Below, piece by piece: positions 7,469-15,652 of a DNA stretch of 51,405 nt. Source of the stretch: Paenibacillus barengoltzii NBRC 101215 (GTDB taxonomy: Bacteria; Bacillota; Bacilli; Paenibacillales; Paenibacillaceae); assembly GCF_004000745.1 (NCBI RefSeq), contig NZ_BILV01000005.1:1-51405 (forward strand), given 5' to 3'. How positions within the stretch are numbered: position 1 is the stretch's first letter; every line of letters starts with the position of its first letter. The position numbers and the translations under genes were made by a program. A model generated the notes under the pieces. The model had not been told where the DNA came from and did not search any database. It saw only the letters and a list, made by a program, of their open reading frames with translations.

Positions 7469-7655
7469 GGAACCCTCTCCTTTTAAACTACCTTATGCCA
7501 AGTTCGGAGATCGGCAAGGGCGAAGCCACGGGGAGGCGTAAATCAGGCTGATTCATTAGCCTCGTTAATGTGTTGATGAAAGCCCGCGTTATAGGGGTTA
7601 CGGCAAGGCGATGTAGCTGAAATTCAGGCATTGATTTTTCGGGGAACACTTCCAT

Positions 7656-7684
7656 TTGTAGGCGCGGAAAATTTGTTATATGAT
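7656..7684 (+). promoter_or_regulatory. Possible sigma-A promoter upstream of aguA
   Basis: TTGTAG (7656-7661), 17 nt and TATGAT (7679-7684) lie ~340 nt upstream of aguA within the long 7469-8020 gap. The distance is large and other promoters are possible. Confidence 0.3.
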
Positions 7685-7859
7685 ATCATGGTAAATTGGG
7701 TGAATCGCGCTAGAATTTTGGGGAATCCGCAAGCCTAACGCTTGTAACAGCGCTTAAGTCGGCTCCAATCGCCGAGATTGCATGTTAACGCGGCTCAGCG
7801 TGCTTAATTTGGATTTTTCGAGCCGAAATCAAGCAGTTTGATGCAAATCGCGATCCACA

Positions 7860-7927
7860 GCATCGTTAGAAATTGAACATGGCGAAAAAACGTCCAACAG
7901 CGTTTCTCCTCTGCGTTAGAGCATGAG
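7860..7927. repeat. ~66-nt dispersed element, copy A
   Basis: The stretch runs from CATCGTTAGAAATTG to CTGCGTTAGAGCATGA. It matches in both ends and length the stretch at 30475-30540 (CGTCGTTAGAATTTG to CAGCGTTAGAGCAGGG), with a diverged middle. Further CTAACGCTTG-like motifs (7736) suggest related half-elements nearby. The rest of the 7469-8020 gap shows no gene. Confidence 0.5.
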
Positions 7928-8020
7928 AAGAAGCATCCATGAGGACTTGTGGAGAAGCCGCGATAAGGATGGCCCCGGATCTAGCTTGAAACGATAAATT
8001 CTTTGGTAGTGGAGGAAACG

Positions 8021-9064
8021 ATGTATCCAAAAGATTTGAACTATAGAATGCCGGCCGAATGGGCGCCGCATGAACGTACTTTCATCTCCTGGCCGGTGCA
8101 GGCATCGATGGTTTATCCGGACCGGTATGCCGAGGTATGCGACGGATATGCCGAATTTATTACAGCGATCGCCGAGTTCGAACCAATTACCGTGGTGGTG
8201 AATTCGGACGATCTGTCTAAGGTGCAAGCCCGCTTTGGGCAGGATCCGAACATAGAGCGTATCGCTTTTCTGCCGATCGAGCATAACGATGCCTGGCTGC
8301 GCGACAACGGCCCGACGTTTCTGGTGAATCCGGAAGGTGAACTGGCCGGGGTCAACTGGCGTTTTAACGCATGGGGCGGCAAATATTCGCCGTGGGATCT
8401 GGACGATGCGGTGGCACCGCAAATTTTGGAAGCTCTGAACGTCAAGCGGTTTGACGCCCCGTTGGTGCTGGAGGGCGGCTCCATCCATACGGACGGGGAA
8501 GGTACATTGCTGACGACCGAGGAGTGCTTGCTCAACGAGAACCGGAATCCGCAGCTTAGCCGGGAAGAAATCGAGGCAGCTGTGAAAAACTACGTCAACG
8601 TTGACCAAATTATCTGGCTGAAACGCGGCCTGGACGGGGACGAAACGGACGGTCATATCGATAACGTGGCTTGCTTTGCCGCACCGGGGAAGGTGATTTT
8701 GCAGGTCTGCGACGATCCAAGCGATGAGAACTATGCCATCACCCAGGAAAATATCGCGATTCTCAGCGCCGCAACGGACGCCCAAGGTCGCCAGCTGGAG
8801 ATCATCCCGATCCCGCAGCCGCCGAAGGCCTTTTATGAGGATAGCCGCTTGACGCTGAGCTATTTGAATTTCTATTTCGTCAATGGCGGCATCATCTTGC
8901 CGATCTTTGGCGGCGCCGCGGAGGAAACCGACCGCAAAGCCATTCAAGTGCTGAGCGAGACCTTCCCGGATCGCAAGATCCGCACCGTTGACGGGATGGC
9001 GATCATCCGCGAAGGCGGCAACGTCCACTGCACCACCCAGCAAATGCCGGCAAGACGCGCATAA
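8021..9064 (+). CDS. aguA: Agmatine deiminase
   Basis: This 347-residue cytoplasmic enzyme of the guanidino-group modifying (amidinotransferase-fold) family hydrolyses agmatine to N-carbamoylputrescine and ammonia. Seen: MPAEWAPHERTFISWP near the N-terminus, WLRDNGPTFLV, NAWGGKYSPWDLDD, LEGGSIHTDGEGTLLTTEECLLNENRNP, and ETDGHIDNVACFA with the conserved His/Asp. The catalytic Cys337 is in REGGNVHCTTQQMP close to the C-terminus. ATG 8021 follows GTGGAGG by 6 nt; the in-frame TTG at 8003 lacks a site. It is followed 29 nt later by aguB, so both steps from agmatine to putrescine are in one operon. Confidence 0.95.
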   Translation: MYPKDLNYRMPAEWAPHERTFISWPVQASMVYPDRYAEVCDGYAEFITAIAEFEPITVVVNSDDLSKVQARFGQDPNIERIAFLPIEHNDAWLRDNGPTFLVNPEGELAGVNWRFNAWGGKYSPWDLDDAVAPQILEALNVKRFDAPLVLEGGSIHTDGEGTLLTTEECLLNENRNPQLSREEIEAAVKNYVNVDQIIWLKRGLDGDETDGHIDNVACFAAPGKVILQVCDDPSDENYAITQENIAILSAATDAQGRQLEIIPIPQPPKAFYEDSRLTLSYLNFYFVNGGIILPIFGGAAEETDRKAIQVLSETFPDRKIRTVDGMAIIREGGNVHCTTQQMPARRA

Positions 9065-9093
9065 ATGAAAATGAAGGAGGTACGACCAACAAC

Positions 9094-9972
9094 ATGAGAA
9101 TGGTAAAAGTCGCAGCGACACAAATGAGCTGTTCATCCAATAAAGAAGAAAATATCGCCAAGGCGGATCGACTGGTTCGGGAAGCGGCTCGGCAAGGAGC
9201 ACAAATTATTTTGTTGCAGGAGCTGTTTGAAACGCCTTATTTTTGCCAAAAGGAAAAGTCCGACTACTACGTCTATGCTACCGAGCTGGAGCAGAATGCT
9301 GCGATTCAGCATTTTCGCAAGGTCGCGAAGGAGCTGGAAGTGGTGCTGCCGATCAGCTTCTATGAGAAAAAAAATAACGCCCGCTACAACTCGCTGGCGG
9401 TGATTGACGCAGATGGTGAAGTGCTGGGTCTATATCGCAAAAGTCATATCCCGGATGGTCCGGGATATGAGGAGAAGTTTTATTTTAATCCGGGGGACAC
9501 CGGGTTTAAAGTGTGGAAGACGCGTTATGCCAAAATCGGCGTGGGCGTCTGCTGGGATCAGTGGTATCCGGAAGCAGCCCGCTGCATGGCGCTGATGGGC
9601 GCCGAGCTGCTGTTCTATCCAACGGCGATCGGTTCGGAGCCGCAAGACAGTTCGATCGACTCCAAAGATCATTGGCAGATGTGCATGCTTGGACATGCAG
9701 CTTCCAATCTGGTGCCGGTGATCGCCTCGAACCGCGTTGGCTTGGAATCCGACGAAGATTCGAGCATCACGTTCTACGGCTCGTCCTTCATCGCCGGGCC
9801 GCAGGGCAATAAAATTGCCGAAGCCAACCGGACGGAGGAAACGGTGCTGGTAGCGGAATTCGACCTCGATCAGCTGGAAATCCAGCGTATTGAGTGGGGG
9901 ATCTTCCGTGACCGCCGGCCGGACCTCTACAAAATTATCACCTCTTATGACGGTGAGCTTCGCATCGACTAA
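9094..9972 (+). CDS. aguB: N-carbamoylputrescine amidase
   Basis: This 292-residue nitrilase-superfamily amidase converts N-carbamoylputrescine to putrescine, CO2 and ammonia. The catalytic triad is visible: Glu43 (ILLQELFETPYF), Lys116 (LGLYRKSHIPDGPGYEEKFYF) and Cys153 (GVGVCWDQWYPEAAR). The ATAIGSEP-type segment (FYPTAIGSEP) and FIAGPQG are also family-typical. AAGGAGGT lies 12 nt before the ATG at 9094, a long spacing; the internal ATG at 9100 is an alternative. It is the second gene of the aguAB operon and is closed by a strong terminator. Together the two enzymes supply putrescine for polyamines. Confidence 0.95.
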   Translation: MRMVKVAATQMSCSSNKEENIAKADRLVREAARQGAQIILLQELFETPYFCQKEKSDYYVYATELEQNAAIQHFRKVAKELEVVLPISFYEKKNNARYNSLAVIDADGEVLGLYRKSHIPDGPGYEEKFYFNPGDTGFKVWKTRYAKIGVGVCWDQWYPEAARCMALMGAELLFYPTAIGSEPQDSSIDSKDHWQMCMLGHAASNLVPVIASNRVGLESDEDSSITFYGSSFIAGPQGNKIAEANRTEETVLVAEFDLDQLEIQRIEWGIFRDRRPDLYKIITSYDGELRID

Positions 9973-9999
9973 AACTGCATAAGCAACACTAGATGAAAT

Positions 10000-10037
10000 A
10001 GCCCCCAATTGCACAGCGCTTTGTGATTGGGGGCTTT
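10000..10037 (+). terminator. Terminator of the aguAB operon
   Basis: AGCCCCCAAT (10000-10009) pairs perfectly with ATTGGGGGCT (10026-10035), with a 16-nt loop. The U-tract is short (TTTG). Confidence 0.75.
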
Positions 10038-10062
10038 GTGCGGATGTGGCAGGTTCGGCAAG

Positions 10063-11115
10063 CTAAAGATGAGCCGAGCTGGGCTGGATATCGGGGTTGG
10101 CATCCACAATGGAATGGGCAACGGTCATGAGGCGAGGCAAATAGCGCAGTACTTTGTCGGCTCGTTGAAACAATGCCTCTGGGGTTCCGACACCCAGATC
10201 CGACAGCAAGGCGTGGAAATCTGGAGCGAGCCGCTCTCCTTCCTCCGGGGCATCCGCTGCCAGCATTTGGTGGCAGCGCGCAAAGGTGGCGGTGATCCAG
10301 AACACCGCCTCTTGATGGCGGCCGCGCGAAATTAGCTCGCGGCTGCCGTCAATGGCAACCGAACGCGCGACGGGAGTGATGTCGCTCGAGAACGGGAACG
10401 GCGTGGCCGCCCGCGCTGTCGCCGTATCAAACGTGCGCTCCAGGGCCTTCAGATGCGCCTCCATCCTTTGGACGGTGAGCCGGGTGCAGCCCAGGAGCTG
10501 CAGCAGTTCGGCATAGACTTCGCGATGCCCATATGCCTCAAGCACTTCACGGGCCCTCAGATAACGAAGCCGTATGGTTGGATTGCGCAGGGCCGCGGTC
10601 AGCAGAACATGGGTGGTCACCCCGGTTGGGAACAACCAGCCCAACACCTGATTCTGCAACGGCGCTTTGGGATCGAGGTTGCGAAGCCCGCGTTCGATCC
10701 GGTCATGGGCATGCTTGCAGCGAAGCAACACCCAAGGCTTCTCGGCGAAGCGGGGGGCCACTTCCGTTTGCAGCCGGCGCAGCCTGCCTGTGGGGTCGGC
10801 GATGATCGTATCCGTCCGGAAGCTCCCGGCCAGATGGTAATCTGACAGTACCTTATCCGCTGATGCCAGCTGGCTCCAGGGCAGGTAAGTAACTTCGAGC
10901 AGCGCCTGCTCGTAACGGAATTTTCCTAGTTTTGGCGGAGGCTCTGTCGTCTGCGTTACGACGATGAGATCGATATCGGAGCTTTCAGGCAGATCTGCTT
11001 CTCCCGGTAATCCCACCGTGGAGCCGCTGAAATAAGCACCTAGGAATCCAGCTTCCCGGCTAGCATGTTGAGTTACCCATTTGGCGGCAGTCTTTCGAGC
11101 TTCCTCGACTTTCAT
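10063..11115 (-). CDS. Nucleotidyltransferase-domain protein, substrate unknown
   Basis: This 350-residue protein has a DNA-polymerase-beta-type nucleotidyltransferase core near its N-terminus. AYFSGSTVGLPGEADLPESSDIDLIVV carries the G-S and D-x-D residues that bind nucleotide and metal. A long, mostly helical C-terminal part follows with no recognised motif. Such proteins transfer NMP to small molecules (for example aminoglycosides) or to proteins, and the target cannot be deduced. ATG 11115 is preceded by GAGGAGG with 5-nt spacing; an in-frame ATG 60 nt upstream (11175) lacks a site. It is divergent from the EamA transporter. It resembles stand-alone nucleotidyltransferases often annotated as antibiotic nucleotidyltransferase-like, which I do not claim. 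Confidence 0.7.
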   Translation of the reverse strand: MKVEEARKTAAKWVTQHASREAGFLGAYFSGSTVGLPGEADLPESSDIDLIVVTQTTEPPPKLGKFRYEQALLEVTYLPWSQLASADKVLSDYHLAGSFRTDTIIADPTGRLRRLQTEVAPRFAEKPWVLLRCKHAHDRIERGLRNLDPKAPLQNQVLGWLFPTGVTTHVLLTAALRNPTIRLRYLRAREVLEAYGHREVYAELLQLLGCTRLTVQRMEAHLKALERTFDTATARAATPFPFSSDITPVARSVAIDGSRELISRGRHQEAVFWITATFARCHQMLAADAPEEGERLAPDFHALLSDLGVGTPEALFQRADKVLRYLPRLMTVAHSIVDANPDIQPSSAHL

Positions 11116-11271
11116 TGATACCTCCTCAACCACTTCCTCAGCTTTTTCGGCATACTTCGATGAACATTGAAGCATCGCCGTGATACAATCAGGATCATGA
11201 TAAATCAGGTTTCAGAGATCCGGGTTACGTTATTAGATATGCCCAAGTGACCCGAGAAAGAAGGGATAAGA

Positions 11272-12264
11272 GTGGGACGTACGCTGTATTTTGCATTAAT
11301 CTTGCTTAGTTTGATTTGGGGCGGTTCGTTTTTCTTCATCAAAATCCTGCTGCCTGACTTCGGCCCTTGGACCGTAGCGTTCCTGCGTTCCGCCTTCGGC
11401 CCTTGGACCGTAGCGTTCCTGCGTTCCGCCTTCGGGCTGGCGACGATTACCGGAGTGATGCTCATCTTGCGCAAGCCGTTTGGGTTCCGCTCGATACCTT
11501 GGCTGGCGATGATCATCATGGCGCTGATCAACACGGCGATTCCGTGGGCGTTGATCGGCTTCAGCGAGACGCGGCTGACGAGCAGCCTGGCGTCGGTGCT
11601 TAACGCCACGACTCCGCTTTGGACGCTGGTGGTGGGCGTCCTGTTCTTCCGCGTTGCCACGAATCGCATGCAATGGGCGGGGATGGAGATCGCCTTCCTC
11701 GGCTTGCTCGTGCTGGTAGGTGTCAGCCCAACCTCCCTTGCTTCGGTGGACCTGCTTGGGTTCGCCTGCATGCTGGGGGCTACGTTGAGTTATGCCGTGG
11801 GCTCGCACCTGTCCAAGCGGCTGTCCAACGGGCTGTCGATGTATCAGGTGACCTTCGGCACCTTGATCAGCGCGCTGGTCGGCAGCGGCCTGATGGCATT
11901 GATCGCCGAGCGGGATTCGCTGGCTCCGTTGGCGAAGCTCCCTACGCTTGGCGCAGTCGTTGGACTGGGCGTGTTTGGCTCGGGGGTGGCGTATATTTTG
12001 TTCTATTTTATGATCCAAAAGGGTTCCCCGCAATTCGCCACCACCGTCACTTATCTCGTTCCGGCCAGCGCGATTATTTGGGGATTCACGCTGCTGAATG
12101 AGCCGGTGAGCTGGCGTCTCCTGGCTGGACTGGTGTTCATCCTCGGCGGGGTATACTTGGCGAACCGAAGCGGCTCGGGCAGTGCGGGGCGGGTGGACAA
12201 ACGCCAGGAGCTGCCAGTGGTCTCCGACTCGGATGCAGCGGCCGCCTCGGCCAATCAGCCTTGA
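11272..12264 (+). CDS. EamA/DMT-family transporter with a 12-residue tandem duplication
   Basis: This 330-residue inner-membrane protein is predicted to have ten helices in two EamA halves, typical of drug/metabolite exporters. The start is GTG 11272 after GAAGGGAT. Typical segments are LILLSLIWGGSFFFIK (helix 1), PLWTLVVGVLFFR and SAIIWGFTLLNEPVSWRLLAGLVFILGGVYLANR (last helices). In helix 2 the stretch FGPWTVAFLRSA occurs twice in a row, encoded by a perfect 36-bp duplication (11359-11430), making the protein longer than usual. The duplication keeps the frame but extends a membrane helix by 12 residues, so activity may be altered. The C-terminal tail is hydrophilic (about 25 residues, Ser/Asp/Ala-rich). 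The substrate is unknown. Confidence 0.85.
   Translation: MGRTLYFALILLSLIWGGSFFFIKILLPDFGPWTVAFLRSAFGPWTVAFLRSAFGLATITGVMLILRKPFGFRSIPWLAMIIMALINTAIPWALIGFSETRLTSSLASVLNATTPLWTLVVGVLFFRVATNRMQWAGMEIAFLGLLVLVGVSPTSLASVDLLGFACMLGATLSYAVGSHLSKRLSNGLSMYQVTFGTLISALVGSGLMALIAERDSLAPLAKLPTLGAVVGLGVFGSGVAYILFYFMIQKGSPQFATTVTYLVPASAIIWGFTLLNEPVSWRLLAGLVFILGGVYLANRSGSGSAGRVDKRQELPVVSDSDAAAASANQP
11359..11430 (+). repeat. Perfect 36-bp tandem duplication inside the EamA gene
   Basis: Unit 1 (11359-11394) and unit 2 (11395-11430) are identical. Both start TTCGGCCCTTGGACC and end GTTCCGCC; the next bases begin a third, partial TTCGG. Identity over all 36 bases implies a recent event or repeated slippage. 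Confidence 0.97.
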
Positions 12265-12365
12265 TTTAAGGGGCGCCCTTAGGGTACCCTTTCTTTATGA
12301 TTTTGGCACGTCCTACTGCAACATCACAGGAGGGATGCCGTCTTATATTTTTGGGGTGATACGAA

Positions 12366-12872
12366 TTGAGGAAATACGCGCTAGGTCTGACCGTGATGCT
12401 GCTCGCGCTTCTGCTTGCCGGATGCGGCACCTTCGATCCGGTTGACAAAGCGATCACTAAGCTGAGACCAACTGCACCCGAAGATTCAGCGCAGGATACG
12501 GAAGGTCCTTTTACTGTAGAGTTGTCCGTACCGAAGCGTGCCGGAATCGATGAGAAATTTACGCTGATTGCCAGCTTGCATAATTTGTCCAAGACCCGAT
12601 ATGAACTGATGAGTCGCCCGCGGGTGTTCCATTACCTGATCGTGGACAGCTTGGGCAACCGGGTGAACACGATCACCCAGGTCGATAGTGCGGTGGTTCG
12701 CAGTATGAGGGGAGAAACGGATATTAACGAGTTTTTCGAGACTCGGATTGATCGAATCGGAACCTATGAAATTTATGCGGTAGCGGAATTTTCGATCAAG
12801 GAGGATGGGAAGTACAAGGACCTCACCTATGAGACCGAACATCATTTCATCGAAATTGGTCCCAACAGCTAA
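12366..12872 (+). CDS. Small lipoprotein, function unknown
   Basis: The product is 168 residues, starting at TTG 12366, 5 nt after GGGGTGAT. It has a lipoprotein signal (LRKYALGLTVMLLALLLAGC) with the lipobox LLAGC, so the mature protein would be anchored on the outer face of the membrane by its Cys. The mature part (FTVELSVPKRAGIDEKFTLIASLHNLSKTRYELMSRPRVFHYLIVDSLG) looks like an immunoglobulin-like beta-sandwich, similar in style to proteins that modulate protease or secretion complexes. No enzymatic motif is visible. It is followed directly by a bidirectional terminator and then the convergent aldo/keto reductase. Confidence 0.8.
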   Translation: MRKYALGLTVMLLALLLAGCGTFDPVDKAITKLRPTAPEDSAQDTEGPFTVELSVPKRAGIDEKFTLIASLHNLSKTRYELMSRPRVFHYLIVDSLGNRVNTITQVDSAVVRSMRGETDINEFFETRIDRIGTYEIYAVAEFSIKEDGKYKDLTYETEHHFIEIGPNS

Positions 12873-12873
12873 T

Positions 12874-12923
12874 AAAGAGCAGAACCGAAGGATCCAGCGG
12901 ACCCACGGTATCTGCTCTTTTTT
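12874..12923. terminator. Bidirectional terminator between lipoprotein and aldo/keto reductase
   Basis: AAAGAGCAGA (12874-12883) pairs with TCTGCTCTTT (12911-12920), with T-rich flanks on both strands. It serves the plus-strand lipoprotein gene and the convergent minus-strand reductase. Confidence 0.8.
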
Positions 12924-12930
12924 GGTAGGC

Positions 12931-13773
12931 TTAGAAATCAAAATTGTCAGGGTCCGGACCCACGCGAAGGTTCTCGTTAAGCGCGCTGATCCGTGCCATA
13001 TCCTCATCCGTCAACGTGAAATTAAATACGTCGGCGTTCTCGGTAATCCGATGCGGCTTGGTTGATTTCGGAATCGTCACTACGCCGTTCTGCAAATCCC
13101 AGCGCAGGATGATTTGGGCAACCGATTTTCCATATTTGCGAGCAAGCTCTTGTAACACTGGATGATCCAGCAGCTGCCCTTGCATGAGCGGGGACCATGC
13201 TTCCATTTGGATGTTGTGCTCGCGGCAGAAGGCTTGAACTTCCTGTTGTGTCAGGCGGGGATGGTATTCAACCTGGTTGACCATCGGTACAATTTCGGCA
13301 TCTTCCATCAAGTCCTGCAGATGGTGAACTTGGAAGTTGCTGACGCCAATCGCTTTAACCTTTCCAGCTTTATAGAGCGTCTCCAGCGCTCGCCAAGCTT
13401 CTTTATATTTGCCGGCAACAGGCCAGTGGATCAGATACAGATCCAAATAGTCGAGTCCCAGCTTCTGCAGACTGGTTTCATAAGCAGCGAGCGTCTCTTC
13501 ATAGCCGAGGTCAGCGTTCCACACCTTGGAAGTGACAAACAGGGCTTCACGCGGGATGCCGGCTTCATGCAAGCCTTCACGGATACCTTGTCCAACGCCC
13601 GTTTCATTCGCGTAGATTGCTGCGGTATCGATGCTGCGGTAGCCATGGGTAATGGCGAACTTGACTGCGTCTACCAGTTCCTGTCCTTCCTCAACTTTAA
13701 ATACGCCCAGACCCAACCAAGGCATCTTCACTCCGTTGTACAGAGTAGTGGTATCTTGCAAATTGGTGATCAT
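12931..13773 (-). CDS. Aldo/keto reductase
   Basis: This 280-residue (alpha/beta)8-barrel NADPH-dependent oxidoreductase is close in style to B. subtilis YvgN and bacterial 2,5-diketo-D-gluconate reductases. Seen: SIDTAAIYANETGVGQGIRE (catalytic Asp and Tyr), FVTSKVWNADLGYEE (catalytic Lys), LDLYLIHWPV (catalytic His), AIGVSNFQVHHL, NQVEYHPRLTQ, and the NADPH-binding IPKSTKPHRITENADVFNF. It would reduce aldehydes such as methylglyoxal-type compounds; the exact substrate is not readable. It lies 56 nt downstream of the MFS gene on the same strand and is probably co-transcribed and controlled by the divergent HxlR regulator. Confidence 0.92.
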   Translation of the reverse strand: MITNLQDTTTLYNGVKMPWLGLGVFKVEEGQELVDAVKFAITHGYRSIDTAAIYANETGVGQGIREGLHEAGIPREALFVTSKVWNADLGYEETLAAYETSLQKLGLDYLDLYLIHWPVAGKYKEAWRALETLYKAGKVKAIGVSNFQVHHLQDLMEDAEIVPMVNQVEYHPRLTQQEVQAFCREHNIQMEAWSPLMQGQLLDHPVLQELARKYGKSVAQIILRWDLQNGVVTIPKSTKPHRITENADVFNFTLTDEDMARISALNENLRVGPDPDNFDF

Positions 13774-13829
13774 ATCAAAATAGCCTCCTATTTATTTCTG
13801 AAGTTCAATTTGGTGATGAAAAAAGATCA

Positions 13830-15044
13830 TTAGTTATGCTGAAACGATGGTTGTGAAATGACCGTATTTTGCCGGTCTTTTCTTTCTAAAGCGCGGCTCC
13901 AGCCGGTAAGAAGTACAGCAGCTGCGACCATCAGAGCGCCGATCCACGAAGTATGGATCAGACCCAAAGAGTCGGTGACAACCCCGCCTAGGTACGAGCC
14001 CAAGGCAATCCCGGCGTTAAAGGCTGCGATGTTGATTGCAGAGGCCACGTCGACGGCGGACGGAACAAACCGCTCCGCCAGCATCACGACATAGACTTGG
14101 AGCCCCGGCACGTTCATGAAGGCCAGCAGGCCCATGAGGAAGATGGTCACCAAGCCGGCGATTTTAAACGGAGCTGTGAACAGCAGGGCCAGCAGGATCA
14201 GCGCCTGTACGATAAACATATAGAACAAGGCGCGAACCGGCTGACGATTGGACAGCTTGCCGCCCACCATGTTGCCGATAGCAATCGCGATACCGTAGAT
14301 CAGCAAAATTACGGCAACCGCACTTTCCTTAAAGCCTGTAATTTCAAGAAGGATCGGCGATAAGTAGGTATACACGACAAAGGTGCCGCCATACCCAAGG
14401 GCCGTGATCAGGAACAACAGCAACAACCGTCCGTTCGTCACCAATTTCACCTGGTCGCGGAACGCCGTTCGCACTCCTTTCCGCAGGTCTGCTGGCACCA
14501 GCAGGCTGTTGGAGATAAAGCCAATGAGCCCCACGATGACGATCAGGATAAAAGCGGCGCGCCAGCCGAGCTGCTGACCAATGAAGGTGCCAAGCGGCAC
14601 GCCGGTGACCGTCGCCACAGTCAAGCCGGTGAACATGATGGAAATCGCGCTGGCCCGCCGGTGTTCCGGCACTAAGTCAGCGGCGATCGTTGAACCGATC
14701 GACATAAACACGCCGTGGGAAAAAGCCGAGATCACCCTTGCCACGAGCAGTATGGCGATACTGGTTGCAGCCGCAGCCAAGGCATTGCCAAGCATGAACA
14801 CGACCATGATCCATAGCAGCAGCGTTTTACGTGACATTCTTGCGGTTAGCGACGTGAGTACCGGCGCTCCAAAAGTGACGCCTAACGCATATAAGGAAAC
14901 CGTCAGTCCTGCAGTCGTCGTGGAAATATGCAGGTCTTCGGCGATCAAAGGCAGCAGACCGACGCTGATAAATTCGGTAGTCCCGATAGCGAAGGCACTA
15001 ATGGCCAAGGCGAGCAGCGCCAAGGTGCTTCTTTGATGATTCAT
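13830..15044 (-). CDS. MFS efflux transporter, DHA1 type
   Basis: This 404-residue, 12-helix inner-membrane protein has SAFAIGTTEFISVGLLPLIAEDLHIS at the N-terminus. That signature is shared by AraJ, the purine exporter PbuE and related sugar- or purine-efflux pumps. MSRKTLLLW marks loop 2-3 and GVPLGTFIGQQLGWRAAF is the motif C-like helix 5. It probably exports a small hydrophilic or toxic compound using the proton gradient. It is the first gene of a minus-strand unit with the aldo/keto reductase and is divergent from the HxlR regulator, a common layout for aldehyde- or drug-inducible export. Confidence 0.85.
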   Translation of the reverse strand: MNHQRSTLALLALAISAFAIGTTEFISVGLLPLIAEDLHISTTTAGLTVSLYALGVTFGAPVLTSLTARMSRKTLLLWIMVVFMLGNALAAAATSIAILLVARVISAFSHGVFMSIGSTIAADLVPEHRRASAISIMFTGLTVATVTGVPLGTFIGQQLGWRAAFILIVIVGLIGFISNSLLVPADLRKGVRTAFRDQVKLVTNGRLLLLFLITALGYGGTFVVYTYLSPILLEITGFKESAVAVILLIYGIAIAIGNMVGGKLSNRQPVRALFYMFIVQALILLALLFTAPFKIAGLVTIFLMGLLAFMNVPGLQVYVVMLAERFVPSAVDVASAINIAAFNAGIALGSYLGGVVTDSLGLIHTSWIGALMVAAAVLLTGWSRALERKDRQNTVISQPSFQHN

Positions 15045-15151
15045 GAGCCAATCTACCTCCCAAAAGATGATGGTTTGAAGGTCGCCGCTGATCTGCCGGG
15101 GAATGATGCAGAATCGAGCGACAAATGCTATTATGGGAGATAGGGTAGTTT

Positions 15152-15218
15152 TTGAGAAGTACGCACTTTGAAGTGATATAGGAACCGAAAAGTAATGTAG
15201 GTACTTTTCAGTGCCTAT
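15152..15218. promoter_or_regulatory. Promoter and HxlR operator between the MFS and hxlR-type genes
   Basis: TTGAGA (15152-15157), 17 nt, GATATA (15175-15180) forms a good plus-strand promoter. A large inverted repeat overlaps its end: ATAGG-N4-GAAAAGTA-N7-TACTTTTC-N4-CCTAT (15178-15218). Both inner and outer arms match perfectly, as expected for a dimeric winged-helix regulator binding over the start region. A second smaller motif GTACGCACTTTGAAGTG precedes it. Confidence 0.65.
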
Positions 15219-15238
15219 GAAAAGAGGGAGCCATCTTA

Positions 15239-15610
15239 ATGAAAGAGAAAAAATACAATATTTCGGTAGAAGCGACGCTGGAGGTGATCGGCGGGAAGTG
15301 GAAATGCGTGATCCTGTGCCACTTAACGCACGGCCGGAAACGGACCAGTGAATTAAAACGTCTGATGCCCGACATCACCCAAAAAATGTTGACCCAACAG
15401 CTGCGCGAGCTGGAGGCCGACGGCGTCATTCGCCGGATCGTTTACCAGGAGGTCCCGCCTCGGGTCGAATATGAGTTAAGTGAATACGGGGAGAGCTTGC
15501 GAGGAATCTTGGATGCGCTGTGCTCCTGGGGAGAGCAGCATATCCGCAAGGTGTATGGCAGCTATGATGTTTTGGAAGAGAACGTGCTGAATGAACATTT
15601 GAAATCGTAA
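15239..15610 (+). CDS. HxlR-family transcriptional regulator
   Basis: This 123-residue winged-helix DNA-binding protein is typical of the family: VEATLEVIGGKWKCVILCHL (the GGKW signature), LKRLMPDITQKMLTQQLRELEADGVIRRIVYQEVPPRVEYELSEYG (recognition helix and wing) and a C-terminal dimerisation helix. Such proteins often sense aldehydes or quinones, some through Cys. This one has two Cys (in the ILCHL helix and in LCSWGEQ). It is divergent from the MFS/aldo-keto reductase unit and is likely to control it and itself through the inverted repeat at 15178-15218. The start ATG 15239 is preceded by AGAGGGAG. Confidence 0.92.
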   Translation: MKEKKYNISVEATLEVIGGKWKCVILCHLTHGRKRTSELKRLMPDITQKMLTQQLRELEADGVIRRIVYQEVPPRVEYELSEYGESLRGILDALCSWGEQHIRKVYGSYDVLEENVLNEHLKS

Positions 15611-15652
15611 GGTCTCTTCGGTTATGCTGTGCATGAAAAGGAGCGATGATCG

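Noticed and set aside
7916..9202. 428-residue antisense open frame over aguA
   Set aside because: It mirrors the GC-rich codons of aguA, has no ribosome binding site and no recognisable motif; aguA on the plus strand has clear catalytic residues.
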